Both the position numbers and the translations under genes were made by a program. The notes under the pieces were generated by a model. That model saw nothing but the letters and a program-made list of their open reading frames with translations, did not search any database and was not told the DNA's origin. A DNA stretch of 64,000 nucleotides, from NCBI GenBank assembly GCA_020041925.1, contig CP083409.1. The stretch is one strand, 5' to 3'. This document shows, piece after piece, positions 8,636-18,008 of the stretch. The DNA comes from Faucicola osloensis_D. GTDB taxonomy: Bacteria; Pseudomonadota; Gammaproteobacteria; Pseudomonadales; Moraxellaceae. Numbering within the stretch: the stretch's first letter is position 1; the number at the start of each line of letters is the position of its first letter.

Positions 8636-9649
8636 ATGACAAAATTGACAAAATTTGCGATTGTTGAACTCAATAGCCAGACCGATATCTTAGCAAATCT
8701 TCAATCTATTGAATTAGGTATTAAAATTGCCAGTGAACGCGGCACCCGCATGGTGATTTTACCAGAAAACGCTTTTTGTTTTGGCAACCAGGGTTTTGCC
8801 AGTCAATATTTTGACGCCTTAAAAGCTTGGTCGGCACAGGCTGCCCGCCACTATGGTGTGTATCTGCTGGCAGGTACCTTGCCCTGCCCGTATCGACCTG
8901 ATGGCACGCCTGTGGCTGACGGCAAACTTCGCCAAAGCTCACTATTATTTGACCCTGCAGGCGACTGCTTAGCGCGCTATGACAAAATTCATTTGTTCAA
9001 AGCCACCGTCAATGATAGCACAGGCAACTATGATGAAGGTAGAACCTTCGAAGCCGGTAATGAGCTCATTTTGGCGGATACCGAGTTTGGCAAAGTCGGC
9101 ATGATGGTATGTTTTGATATTCGTTTCCCCACCCTTGCAGTCAAACTACGCGAACTAGGCGCAGATATATTGACCGCGCCTTCGGCGTTTACCTATCAAA
9201 CAGGTAAAGCACATTGGCACGCCCTACTCACCGCAAGGGCGCTCGATAGTCAATGCATGGTCATTGGCGCAGGTCAGACGGGTGACCATGTGGTCAATCC
9301 CTCAGCGCCTAGCAACGTTCGCAGCACTTGGGGGCATAGCGAATTTATCAGCAGTGATGGTGAGAACGTTTTCACTCAAACAATCGACATAGCAAACGAT
9401 GCAGTAACCCGAGATTTTGATATCACAAACAATTTAGCGCATTTACCTTTATCTGCCAAAGCGTCAAGCTGGCTGGCTAAGTCAGATGGTCACCCAGAGT
9501 TTGACCAAACTGCGGTAAAAACAACCCCATCACAGCAAGCCCCGACCGTGATTTTCGCCGACTTTGATGCGGATGCGCAGCAAATAACTCGGCAGAATAT
9601 TGCGTTGCTCGAATGTCAAAAATTGACTATCATAGCAAATAATACCTAA
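8636..9649 (+). CDS. Carbon-nitrogen hydrolase (nitrilase superfamily, Nit/YbeM-like)
   Basis: Thiol amidase/nitrilase-fold enzyme. The catalytic triad is visible as Glu44 in VILPENAF, Lys117 in YDKIHLF and Cys159 in MVCFDIRFP; these surroundings are typical of the Nit1/YbeM branch, whose members deaminate dethio-glutathione-like omega-amides (inferred, not shown). The fold is complete by about residue 270; the remaining 65 residues are an unusual C-terminal extension without recognisable motif. The cyclic-nucleotide-binding gene starts 18 bp downstream, so the two may be one transcript. Confidence 0.88.
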   Translation: MTKLTKFAIVELNSQTDILANLQSIELGIKIASERGTRMVILPENAFCFGNQGFASQYFDALKAWSAQAARHYGVYLLAGTLPCPYRPDGTPVADGKLRQSSLLFDPAGDCLARYDKIHLFKATVNDSTGNYDEGRTFEAGNELILADTEFGKVGMMVCFDIRFPTLAVKLRELGADILTAPSAFTYQTGKAHWHALLTARALDSQCMVIGAGQTGDHVVNPSAPSNVRSTWGHSEFISSDGENVFTQTIDIANDAVTRDFDITNNLAHLPLSAKASSWLAKSDGHPEFDQTAVKTTPSQQAPTVIFADFDADAQQITRQNIALLECQKLTIIANNT

Positions 9650-9666
9650 CGACCCGTAAGCGAAAA

Positions 9667-10125
9667 ATGGATAATCCACTTTTTGAATATTTAAAGAATA
9701 GCCCAATTTTTAGCCGTCTTGATCCTTATATGTTTCAAGTGGTCGAAAACTCACTACATTTTAAACAGTTGAGTCCGCAAGAAGTATTATTTACAGAAGG
9801 CGAGCATGGCGATTTTATGGCGTTTTTGCTGATTGGTGAGCTATCAGTCATTAAATACAGCCCTTCAGGGGCAGAAATTAAAGTCGGTGAAATTCGGGCG
9901 GGCGAAAGTACCGGTGAAATGGCACTGTTAGATTTATTAACTCGCTCCGCTACCATTAAAGCCACCAGCCTGTGTGCGCTTGTCACCTTGTCTCGAGCTG
10001 ACTTTGAGCGACTTTTGTCAGATTATCCTCGTATCGGTGTTGAGATGCTGCGTGGATTAGCGATTATCTTGAGCCTTAATCTTCGCCGTACTTCTGAGCA
10101 TTTGACCCGCGCGGTAAATGCTTAA
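9667..10125 (+). CDS. Stand-alone cyclic nucleotide-binding domain protein
   Basis: A 152-residue cupin-like cNMP-binding domain of the CRP family with no DNA-binding helix-turn-helix. The phosphate-binding cassette is visible around residues 79-98 (GESTGEMALLDLLTRSATIK: Gly-Glu, then Arg-Ser-Ala-Thr as in cAMP-binding proteins). After the long C-helix the protein ends where CRP would continue into its HTH. It could be a sensor subunit that acts on another protein; target unknown. It follows the nitrilase gene closely. Confidence 0.85.
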   Translation: MDNPLFEYLKNSPIFSRLDPYMFQVVENSLHFKQLSPQEVLFTEGEHGDFMAFLLIGELSVIKYSPSGAEIKVGEIRAGESTGEMALLDLLTRSATIKATSLCALVTLSRADFERLLSDYPRIGVEMLRGLAIILSLNLRRTSEHLTRAVNA

Positions 10126-10210
10126 GATGGCTAAGGCTGATGTGGCTAGGCTTAAGTTTAATATTTTTTTCATGTTTAATATTACTGCTTAACCTGCCTA
10201 TTATTGTGAG

Positions 10211-11305
10211 CTATCGTCGTGAGCGGGGATGCGCTTTATCATACACTTGCGATAAATGCCCAAAATCCAAATGGGTATAAATCTGTGTGGTACTAATATC
10301 ACTGTGTCCTAGCAATTCTTGAACACCACGCAAATCACCACTATCACTTAAAATATGTGACGCAAAACAGTGCCTTAGCAAATGCGGGTATAAATCTTGT
10401 GCGATGCCGGCACGTTTGGCCTGTAGCTTGATACGCAGCTGCACGGTGCGTGTTGAGATACGCGTCCCATAACGCTCACTGACAAATACCGCAGGGTCTT
10501 GCTCCTCCACCCACAGCGAGCGATGCGGCAAATAGTTGATGAGTGCTTGCCATGCTTTTTCGCCAATCGGTACGATGCGCGTTTTTCCGCCTTTACCAAG
10601 TACTCGTAACAGCCGCTGTGATTTGTCGATGTCAGACATATTAAGTCCCACGAGCTCGCCGACCCGTAAACCACTGCCATACAGTAATTCTAGCATGGCT
10701 TTATCGCGCATCCATAACCGCGCTTCATGGCTATCTTCTGGCGCAGCTTGGTCTAATAACTGGGATAATACATCGATATCAAGTAATGTGGGCAAGGGTC
10801 TCGGGGCGCGTTTAAGACGTATGGTCGTGGTGGGGTTTAGTGTCATCAGCTGCTGAGCAATCAACCATTTGTAAAGTTGGCGCAACACGGTCAGTTCATA
10901 TTGACTACTGGATTTGGATATTTTATCGACATCCAATCGTTGAATTAGGAAATCTGACAACTGCTGACGGGTGATGTGACAAAGCTCGGTATGTTGCTCA
11001 TAGCAATACGCCAAAAAAGGCTGTAGCGCTTGGCGATAACTTTTGATAGTCGCCGCGCTATAACGCTTACTGCTTAGCTCAGCAAGCCAGCGATCTACCA
11101 AAGCTTGATCATCGGTATTGAGCACAGTTTCTGCCGCATGCGGTATTAAGTGGGTAGGCAAATCATCGTTTGCTGAATTGAGCGCAGTTTCTGCCGCATG
11201 CGGTATTAAGTGGGTAGGCAAATCATCGTTTGCTGATTTGCCTACACGGTTGCCCTTTTTCCCTTGACTATTTTTGCCTTGACTTAGGCTACGGCTAGTT
11301 GTCAT
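10211..11305 (-). CDS. xerC: Tyrosine recombinase XerC with duplicated N-terminal segment
   Basis: Site-specific recombinase that, with XerD, resolves chromosome dimers at dif. Catalytic residues are all present: Arg214 (GSGLRVGEL), Lys in the LGKGGKTR turn (238/241), His308-x-x-Arg311, His334 and the nucleophile Tyr343. The SAM-like N-terminal domain covers about 65-160. The first 64 residues are additional: a Ser/Lys/Gly-rich start then two nearly identical 20-residue copies (25-44 and 45-64, ANDDLPTHLIPHAAET with variable ends). The family is usually about 300 aa; this one is 364. Position after dapF matches the dapF-xerC order of many Proteobacteria, so it is the housekeeping enzyme. Confidence 0.93.
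   Translation of the reverse strand: MTTSRSLSQGKNSQGKKGNRVGKSANDDLPTHLIPHAAETALNSANDDLPTHLIPHAAETVLNTDDQALVDRWLAELSSKRYSAATIKSYRQALQPFLAYCYEQHTELCHITRQQLSDFLIQRLDVDKISKSSSQYELTVLRQLYKWLIAQQLMTLNPTTTIRLKRAPRPLPTLLDIDVLSQLLDQAAPEDSHEARLWMRDKAMLELLYGSGLRVGELVGLNMSDIDKSQRLLRVLGKGGKTRIVPIGEKAWQALINYLPHRSLWVEEQDPAVFVSERYGTRISTRTVQLRIKLQAKRAGIAQDLYPHLLRHCFASHILSDSGDLRGVQELLGHSDISTTQIYTHLDFGHLSQVYDKAHPRSRR
11117..11236. repeat. 60-bp in-frame tandem duplication inside xerC
   Basis: Two 60-bp copies (11117-11176 and 11177-11236) that differ at a single base. They encode the duplicated 20-residue segment at the XerC N-terminus. Near identity means the duplication is recent. Confidence 0.95.
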
Positions 11306-11329
11306 AGTGTCGGTTAGCGAGGTTGGGGG

Positions 11330-12262
11330 CTATTCATGGTAAGGATGTCCCTCATCTGAGCGATGTTCCTCACTTGGTTGTGCCGGCGCAAATTTTAGCC
11401 CCGCACCTGCCATCAAACCCTCAGGACTAAAGACGCCTTCATACACAAAGGTCGCAGGACCGGTCATATACACAGGATAGCCTTCTTGCCAACGAATCAC
11501 CAAACTGCCGCCATACAACTGGGCGCGAATATCCACGCCTTCATCTAGCCAGCCTTCACGCACACCTGTGACAACGGCAGCACACGCGCCCGTACCACAA
11601 GCTTGCGTTTCGCCCACGCCGCGCTCATACACACGCAGCCTGATATGGCGATTATTCATCACCTGCATAAACCCCACATTGACGCGCTCAGGAAATGCAG
11701 GGTGGCTCTCAATGGCTTTACCGAGTTTTTCCACCTCGGCGGTCAATACATCATCTACTTTGATGATGGCATGGGGATTGCCCATATTGGCGACATAGAG
11801 TGTCACAGGCGTACCATCAACATTGAGCCGATATGAATTTTGAACTTTAGTAATGGTTTTGGGGGTAAAAGGAATCTCATCGGGCTCAAATTTTGGTTTA
11901 CCCATATCCACTTTTACCCAGCCATAATCATCGGTGCTAAGGGTGATAATACCGCTGGCGGTTTCTACCCGAATACGCTGTTTAAATGACAATTTACGCG
12001 CCTGCACAAAGCGGGCAAAACATCTAGCGCCATTGCCGCATTGCTGCACTTCACTGCCATCTTTGTTAAAAATACGATAGCGAAAATCGACATCAGGACG
12101 GCTTGGCGGCTCAACAATCAGCAACTGGTCAAAGCCAATGCCTAAGTGTCTATCCCCTAACAACGCTACCAACTCTTTGGTCAAGTGAAGTCGCTGTGTG
12201 ACCAGGTCAATGACCATAAAGTCATTCCCCAGTCCATGCATTTTGGTAAATTCAATTAACAT
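11330..12262 (-). CDS. dapF: Diaminopimelate epimerase
   Basis: Converts LL- to meso-diaminopimelate in lysine and peptidoglycan synthesis, in the cytoplasm. The two catalytic cysteines are seen in QQCGNGAR (Cys75) and TQACGTGACAAV (Cys222), and the N-terminal FTKMHGLGNDF block is typical. At 310 aa it exceeds the usual ~275, owing to about 30 polar C-terminal residues. The xerC start lies 24 bp after its stop. The gap to lysA upstream holds a hairpin terminator. Confidence 0.95.
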   Translation of the reverse strand: MLIEFTKMHGLGNDFMVIDLVTQRLHLTKELVALLGDRHLGIGFDQLLIVEPPSRPDVDFRYRIFNKDGSEVQQCGNGARCFARFVQARKLSFKQRIRVETASGIITLSTDDYGWVKVDMGKPKFEPDEIPFTPKTITKVQNSYRLNVDGTPVTLYVANMGNPHAIIKVDDVLTAEVEKLGKAIESHPAFPERVNVGFMQVMNNRHIRLRVYERGVGETQACGTGACAAVVTGVREGWLDEGVDIRAQLYGGSLVIRWQEGYPVYMTGPATFVYEGVFSPEGLMAGAGLKFAPAQPSEEHRSDEGHPYHE

Positions 12263-12344
12263 TGTTATTCCTTAAAATTATTTTGATTTATGCACGCTAT
12301 CTTATCATGATAGCTGATTTTTTATAAGGTAATTGGGGAACAAA

Positions 12345-12390
12345 AAAACCTTAGCAAGTCAAGCAATTTGGGCTTGGTTGCTAAGGTTTT
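12345..12390 (-). terminator. Hairpin terminator between lysA and dapF
   Basis: Arms AAAACCTTAGCAA (12345-12357) and TTGCTAAGGTTTT (12378-12390) are exact inverted repeats; read on the minus strand the stem is followed by a run of T. It may attenuate transcription from lysA into dapF-xerC. Confidence 0.75.
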
Positions 12391-12418
12391 GGTTTCAGTT
12401 GCTAAGGTTTTGGGCTCA
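12377..12418. repeat. 21-bp tandem repeat in the lysA-dapF gap
   Basis: Two 21-bp copies of GTTGCTAAGGTTTTGG plus a variable tail (12377-12397, 12398-12418), two mismatches. The first copy supplies one arm of the hairpin at 12345-12390; the second could pair with the same opposite arm, giving an alternative larger hairpin. Confidence 0.8.
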
Positions 12419-12466
12419 GAGGAATCAATAAGGCTTAGCGTTGCCAGCAAACCTTACAGGATAGAT

Positions 12467-13774
12467 TTAATCTACCAATTTTTCGTTTTGCCAAAGGCTC
12501 TCAACCGTTTCACGCTCGCGAATGACATGGGCGTGACCCTCTTTGACTAAAATTTCACAAGCACGTGGGCGGCTATTATAATTGCTCGACATGACAAACC
12601 CATACGCCCCTGCGCCTGTGATGGCTAGGATATCATTATCAGCCAATGCTAACACACGGTTTTTTGCCAAAAAGTCGCCCGTCTCACAAATCGCCCCGAC
12701 CATATCCCATACTTTGGGTTCAACCGGTGAGTTCAACTGTATAGGGATGACTGCCATCTCTGACTGATAAAGTGCCGGACGAATCAAATCATTCATCGCG
12801 GCATCGACAATGGCAAAATTTTTGTGTTCGGTAGGTTTTAAAATATCCACGCGGGTCAATAATACACCTGCATTAGCAACGATGCTACGACCTGGCTCTA
12901 AATAGAGGGTTAAGCCTAAAGTTTTCAGTTTTGGTAACAGTAACTGCGCAAATTCTTCAATACTTGCAACGTCTTCGTCAATATACTGCACACCCAAGCC
13001 ACCGCCCAAATCAATATGCTCAAGCGCAATACCTTGCTTGGCAAGTGCGTGAATCATCTCAATGACTTTATCCAATGCATCCATAAAAGGCTGAACTTGG
13101 GTCAACTGCGAGCCAATATGGCAATCAATACCGACGACTTTTAGGTGCGGTAGGTCATGGGCAATTTGGTAGATACGGGGCGCCTCTTCATGGGTGATGC
13201 CGAATTTATTTTCTTTGAGCCCTGTAGAGATATATGGATGGGTTTGCGCGTCGACATTGGGATTGACGCGTAGCGAAATTGGCGCTTGCTGCTGTAGTTT
13301 GCCTGCCACTGCATTGATGCGGTACAGCTCAGCTTCTGACTCGACATTAAAGCAAGCAATCCCTACTTCAAGGGCACTGCGGATATCTTCGGCGGTTTTG
13401 CCAAGTCCTGAAAATACGATTTTTTTGGGGTCGCCACCTGCAGCCAAAACCCGCGCAAGCTCGCCACCTGTGACAATATCAAACCCTGCCCCTGCTTTGG
13501 CAAGTGCGTTTAATACGGCAAGGTTACTATTGGCTTTTACCGCATAACAAATCTGATGGTCAATTTCAGCAAAACTATCATCATAAGCTTTATAGGCTGC
13601 CAAAATCGCCTGCTGACTATACACATAGGTCGGTGTGCCGAAGGTCTTTGCGATATCCGCAAGACTGACGCCATCCATCATCAAGCCATTGCCATCATAA
13701 CTCAGAGCGTTGATTGATTTGACGTGTTCGGTCGGATTGATCGCTAAGCTTGCGGCTGCATCATTAGTAATCAT
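12467..13774 (-). CDS. lysA: Diaminopimelate decarboxylase
   Basis: PLP enzyme making L-lysine from meso-diaminopimelate. PLP lysine is Lys80 in YAVKANSN; substrate and PLP residues lie in GGGLGVQY, YLEPGRSIVA and GAICETGDFLA. ATG 13774 is chosen because an ideal GGAGGT Shine-Dalgarno sits 5 bases upstream; a longer reading to 13855 has a basic, non-homologous N-terminus and overlaps lptM heavily. With this start the gene is 435 aa and overlaps the lptM stop by 11 bases, implying translational coupling. Confidence 0.95.
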   Translation of the reverse strand: MITNDAAASLAINPTEHVKSINALSYDGNGLMMDGVSLADIAKTFGTPTYVYSQQAILAAYKAYDDSFAEIDHQICYAVKANSNLAVLNALAKAGAGFDIVTGGELARVLAAGGDPKKIVFSGLGKTAEDIRSALEVGIACFNVESEAELYRINAVAGKLQQQAPISLRVNPNVDAQTHPYISTGLKENKFGITHEEAPRIYQIAHDLPHLKVVGIDCHIGSQLTQVQPFMDALDKVIEMIHALAKQGIALEHIDLGGGLGVQYIDEDVASIEEFAQLLLPKLKTLGLTLYLEPGRSIVANAGVLLTRVDILKPTEHKNFAIVDAAMNDLIRPALYQSEMAVIPIQLNSPVEPKVWDMVGAICETGDFLAKNRVLALADNDILAITGAGAYGFVMSSNYNSRPRACEILVKEGHAHVIRERETVESLWQNEKLVD

Positions 13775-14066
13775 TTTTACCTCCAACCGATGGCACCGAT
13801 GGCGTGGTCGCTGAGTGAGGCGCTGATTGCGGCGCTTGGGTTGCGTTATTATCAATCATGACATTGGGATCTTGGGTGTTGACATCGACTTTGGTATCAG
13901 AGGCATTGGCAGTGGTGCTGGTCGGTTTGGCGGCAGCATCGACTACTTGTTGGCTATTGTTGCTGGGTAGGTACAATGCCCCTTTTTGCCCACATCCTGT
14001 CAGCATATGGGTTGCCAACATCACCGTCAGCACGGCGATTGTTGGGGATAGTTTTGAAATTTGCAT
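13764..14066 (-). CDS. lptM: LptM/YifL-type small lipoprotein
   Basis: Short outer-membrane lipoprotein. The signal peptide ends in the lipobox LTGC (Cys about residue 24) followed by GQKGALYLP, the hallmark of the LptM family, which helps LptD mature in E. coli. The rest is a Thr/Ala/Pro/Asn-rich disordered tail (about 65 aa), longer than in E. coli. ATG 14066 has AAGGG 5 bases upstream and gives a proper signal peptide; an upstream in-frame start at 14153 would put 29 non-signal residues before it. Position just before lysA matches other gammaproteobacteria. Confidence 0.88.
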   Translation of the reverse strand: MQISKLSPTIAVLTVMLATHMLTGCGQKGALYLPSNNSQQVVDAAAKPTSTTANASDTKVDVNTQDPNVMIDNNATQAPQSAPHSATTPSVPSVGGKNDY

Positions 14067-14403
14067 GAATGCCCTTAATTTTAAGAATAAAATAAGTGTA
14101 AAAATAGAATTTGCGATGGGGTTATTGTAGCTGTTTTTGCGTTTTATAAGCAATTATCTCACCTTATTAAAGATGAGCGTTAAATCCATGATTTCTGTTA
14201 AATTTTCATTTTGTTGAAACTATCGTTGTTGTGATATGCTTTTTCGCTATAGTGATGACAACAAAAATTTGGCAAAAAATTACCACAATACAATTTTTTT
14301 AATCTACAATAAATTACTTAAGACAAGGATAGCTTAAAATTTAATCCAGTTAGGAAGGGGCTTGTTGCAAGGAGTGCACAAGATCTTGTCTAAAGGAACA
14401 GCC

Positions 14404-15579
14404 ATGCAAAATCCGATCTTAGTACTTAATTGTGGGTCTTCATCAATCAAATACGCGTTATTAAGCAATGACAGCAGCGAGCGCGTTGCCGGTCTTGCGG
14501 AAAACTTGGGCTTAGACACGGCACGTATCAAACACACCGACCTCAATGGGGAAAAAGTCGAAATCTCTTTGGCAGGCGCCAATCACCAATGGGCGCTGCA
14601 AAAAATATTGGGTTTATTAGCAGCTTACAAACCCGTTGCCGTGGGTCACCGTGTGGTGCATGGCGGACGTGAGTTTTCTCATGCTGAAAAAGTCAATGAC
14701 CATGTCTTGGCGGAAGTCAAACGGCTAAAAGTATTGGCACCACTGCATAACCCCGCCCATGCCTTAGGTATTGAAGCGGTGGAAAAAATCTACCCAGATT
14801 TACCGCAAGTGGTCGTGTTTGATACCGCCTTTCACCAAACCATGCCCGCCAAAGCCTACCGCTATGCCATTCCAAAAGATTTGTACAATGAGCATTATAT
14901 CCGTCGCTATGGCTTTCATGGTAGCTCGCACGCCTATGTCAGCCACCGCGCTGACAGCCTAGCCCCTCATGACCAAGCCAATGGTTGGATTACGGTACAT
15001 TTGGGCAATGGTTGCTCGTTAACCGCTGTGTATGATGGCAAAAGCTTGGACACCAGTATGGGTCTGACCCCACTGGAAGGTGTGGTCATGGGTACGCGCA
15101 GTGGTGATGTTGACCCAAGTTTGCATATTCACTTACACCGTATTTTGGGCTATAGCCTTGACCAAATTGATACAATTTTAAATAAACAAAGCGGGTTGTT
15201 GGGCATTTCAGGTATCTCAAGTGATATGCGCACGGTGGAGCAAGCCGCCAATGAAGGCAACGAAGATGCCAAACTTGCCATCGAAATTTTCTGTTATAAA
15301 GCAGCCCGTTATATCGCCTCTCTCAGCTGTGCATTACCGACTTTTACTGGCTTGGTATTTACCGGCGGCATCGGTGAGAACAGCGCCTCAATTCGTCAAA
15401 AAATCTTACAAAACTTGCCGCATTTTGGCATCAAAGCGAACCTTGACAAAAATGCTGAACTCTCTCGCGGCGTAGAAGGTAGCTTCCACCAAGCCGACAG
15501 CCAACTGCAATTGTGGGTGATTCCGACCGATGAAGAATACCAAATCGCCAAAGAAACCAAAGAAGTCTTAGGTTTATAA
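14404..15579 (+). CDS. ackA: Acetate kinase
   Basis: Interconverts acetate + ATP and acetyl phosphate + ADP. Visible family motifs: LNCGSSSIKY at the N-terminus, GHRVVHGG (substrate Arg), HLGNGCSLTA, and FTGGIGENSASIR near the C-terminus. ATG 14404 has AAAGGA about 8 bases before it and the standard start; an in-frame upstream ATG at 14362 adds 14 residues not found in the family. Length 391 aa is normal. A terminator separates it from pta, the next enzyme of the pathway. Confidence 0.96.
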   Translation: MQNPILVLNCGSSSIKYALLSNDSSERVAGLAENLGLDTARIKHTDLNGEKVEISLAGANHQWALQKILGLLAAYKPVAVGHRVVHGGREFSHAEKVNDHVLAEVKRLKVLAPLHNPAHALGIEAVEKIYPDLPQVVVFDTAFHQTMPAKAYRYAIPKDLYNEHYIRRYGFHGSSHAYVSHRADSLAPHDQANGWITVHLGNGCSLTAVYDGKSLDTSMGLTPLEGVVMGTRSGDVDPSLHIHLHRILGYSLDQIDTILNKQSGLLGISGISSDMRTVEQAANEGNEDAKLAIEIFCYKAARYIASLSCALPTFTGLVFTGGIGENSASIRQKILQNLPHFGIKANLDKNAELSRGVEGSFHQADSQLQLWVIPTDEEYQIAKETKEVLGL

Positions 15580-15587
15580 ACCCTCTC

Positions 15588-15612
15588 ACCCTGATGCCTC
15601 ATCAGGGTTTTT
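15588..15612 (+). terminator. Intrinsic terminator after ackA
   Basis: Stem ACCCTGATG / CATCAGGGT with a 3-base loop followed by TTTTT. It lies 36 bp before the pta start, so pta may depend on read-through or its own promoter. Confidence 0.85.
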
Positions 15613-15643
15613 AGTTTGAATAAAACAACAAATAGGAACTATC

Positions 15644-17803
15644 ATGCAAACGATTTTATTTGTGCCTACCAGTAGCGGCATTGGCTTGACCTCAGCTTGT
15701 TTGGGTTTTATCCGTGCACTTGATTATATCGGGCTAAAAGCCGGATTTTTAAAACCTTTTAGCCAAAATATCACTGCCAATCATGAGAGTGATGACAGCT
15801 CAAGTGTGCTTGCAAAATATGCCTTTAACTTAAACCCGCCACCCTCCATTGACCGCAGCCGCTTAGAGCGCGTGATTGGGGATGGTCAGTTGGATGACTT
15901 GATGGAAGAAGTGGTTGCGATGCACCAAACATTGGCTGAGCAATATGACGTTATCGTCTGTGAGGGTCTGGCTGCTGACAATGATTCAAGTTATGCAGAA
16001 TTGGTGAATTTAGCCATCGTCAATGCGCTAGATGCCAAAGTTATCTTGGTCAGTAGTGGTGATATTGCAAACCCTGATAGTTTGGTAGACAAGCTAGATA
16101 TTTTTGCCCGTGATTTTGGCGGTATGGCAAGCGAGCGTACGTTAGGCACGATTTTGATGCGGGTTAAAAACGTGGACAACCACTATGATGAAGCACCCGT
16201 CGCGCCTGGTAAAGCCAAAGTTGATTTGGCAGCGGAGCAGTTACAGGCGATTAAATCCCACTCCCCTTATTTTGACTCCGATAAATTTCGCTTGATTGGG
16301 GTAGTGCCTTTTAGCAATACCTTAAGTGTGCCCCGTACCTGGGACGTGGCTCGTGAGCTTGATGCCAAATGGCTCAATGAAGGCGACGCCAAAAACCGCC
16401 GTGTGCTCAATACTTTACTGGTTGCGCGTACCGTTGCCAATATTGAAGATTCTTTCACCCGTGGCAACTTACTGGTGACCGCAGGCGACCGTGATGATTT
16501 GATTTTGGCGACTGCGCTTAGCACCATGAATGGTGTGCCGCTAGCAGGTCTTATTCTGACAGGCGGCATCATGCCAAACCAAAAAATTATCAACCTGTGT
16601 CGCCCGGCGCTAAAAACAGGAATTCCTGTGATGCTAGTTGACACTGACAGCTTTGATACCGTCACCAAACTTAACCACATCAGCCATGAAATCCCCGCAG
16701 ATGACACCACTCGCGCCTGTGAAGTCACCGATTTTGTCGCCGCGCATTTGGATTTGGACTGGATCAAGGCCACTTTTAGTCAAGGCAACAACAACCGCAA
16801 ACTCTCGCCTTCGGCTTTTCGTTATACCTTGGTCAAAAAAGCCCAAGCTGCCAAAAAAACCATCGTACTCCCTGAAGGCAATGAGCCCCGTACCGTTGAA
16901 GCGGCTGTCATCTGTCAGACTCGTGGTATTGCCCATTGTATCTTACTTGCCAAACGCAGTGAAGTCGAAGAGGTTGCCAAGAACTTGGGGCTCACCCTAC
17001 CTGAAGGCCTGCAGATTCTTGACCCAGAAAGCTTGATTGACAAGTACGTCAAACCCATGGTTGAGCGCCGTAAAGGCAAACTCGATGAACTGCAAGCCCA
17101 TGAACAGCTCAAAGACACCGTCGTGCTGGGTACGATGATGCTGTACTTGGGTGAAGTCGATGGTCTGGTGTCTGGCGCAGTGCATACCACCGCCAATACT
17201 GTGCGCCCGGCATTTCAGTTAATTAAAACAGCGCCGCAGTACTCGCTGGTATCGTCGATTTTCTTTATGCTCCTGCCTGAGCAAGTGGTGGTGTATGGGG
17301 ACTGTGCCATCAACCCAGACCCTACCGCAGAGCAGCTGGCTGAAATCGCCCTACAATCCGCCCAATCTGCCAAAGCGTTTGGTATCGAACCCAAAGTTGC
17401 CATGATTAGTTACTCGACAGGGTCATCAGGTGAAGGCGCGGACGTGGATAAAGTGCGTCAAGCCACCGAAATCGCCAAAGCCAAAGCGGCTGAGATAGGC
17501 ATGGCTAGTTTACTCATTGACGGTCCGTTACAATATGACGCAGCCAGTGTGGCAAGCGTGGCAAAATCCAAAGCGCCAAATTCTCCAGTGGCAGGTCAAG
17601 CCAATGTATTTATCTTCCCAGATTTGAACACTGGCAATACCACCTATAAAGCGGTGCAGCGCTCTGCCAACGTGGTGAGCATCGGTCCTATGCTGCAAGG
17701 CTTAAATAAGCCTGTGAATGACTTGTCGCGTGGCGCCTCGGTTGAAGATATTGTCTATACCATTGCGCTCACAGCCGTGCAAGCCGATAGCAGTGAGTTT
17801 TAA
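15644..17803 (+). CDS. pta: Phosphate acetyltransferase (long, DRTGG-domain type)
   Basis: Converts acetyl-CoA + phosphate to acetyl phosphate + CoA, pairing with AckA. It is the long gammaproteobacterial form (719 aa): an N-terminal P-loop-like regulatory part (FVPTSSGIGLTSACLGF, residues 6-22), a DRTGG-type middle domain (about 220-330), and the C-terminal PTA catalytic domain (from about 400, with VVLGTMMLYLGEVDGLVSGA and MISYSTGSSGEG). Directly downstream of ackA on the same strand. Confidence 0.96.
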   Translation: MQTILFVPTSSGIGLTSACLGFIRALDYIGLKAGFLKPFSQNITANHESDDSSSVLAKYAFNLNPPPSIDRSRLERVIGDGQLDDLMEEVVAMHQTLAEQYDVIVCEGLAADNDSSYAELVNLAIVNALDAKVILVSSGDIANPDSLVDKLDIFARDFGGMASERTLGTILMRVKNVDNHYDEAPVAPGKAKVDLAAEQLQAIKSHSPYFDSDKFRLIGVVPFSNTLSVPRTWDVARELDAKWLNEGDAKNRRVLNTLLVARTVANIEDSFTRGNLLVTAGDRDDLILATALSTMNGVPLAGLILTGGIMPNQKIINLCRPALKTGIPVMLVDTDSFDTVTKLNHISHEIPADDTTRACEVTDFVAAHLDLDWIKATFSQGNNNRKLSPSAFRYTLVKKAQAAKKTIVLPEGNEPRTVEAAVICQTRGIAHCILLAKRSEVEEVAKNLGLTLPEGLQILDPESLIDKYVKPMVERRKGKLDELQAHEQLKDTVVLGTMMLYLGEVDGLVSGAVHTTANTVRPAFQLIKTAPQYSLVSSIFFMLLPEQVVVYGDCAINPDPTAEQLAEIALQSAQSAKAFGIEPKVAMISYSTGSSGEGADVDKVRQATEIAKAKAAEIGMASLLIDGPLQYDAASVASVAKSKAPNSPVAGQANVFIFPDLNTGNTTYKAVQRSANVVSIGPMLQGLNKPVNDLSRGASVEDIVYTIALTAVQADSSEF

Positions 17804-17815
17804 GCGTTTATGTTT

Positions 17816-17847
17816 AAAAAAAGGTGAGTGTAACACTCGCCTTTTTG
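17816..17847 (+). terminator. Intrinsic terminator after pta
   Basis: AAAAAGGTGAGTG / CACTCGCCTTTTT, one G-T wobble, 3-base loop and T run. Confidence 0.85.
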
Positions 17848-18008
17848 TTGTCTATCGCCATTGGCTGTCACACAGAATATCAGCTTAAATGCAATGCAAG
17901 GCTACTTTTCCACCACTAGGCTAGTGCGCCACAATCTGTTATCCCCAAAAATTGCTTTATGGTAAAATGTCGCTCAACCACATCTAACTTTATCGCTGGG
18001 TGACCAAC

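Noticed and set aside
10211..11305. Tyrosine recombinase as a sign of an integrated element
   Set aside because: It lies in the housekeeping dapF-xerC order, is XerC-like, and no att repeats or phage genes are near.
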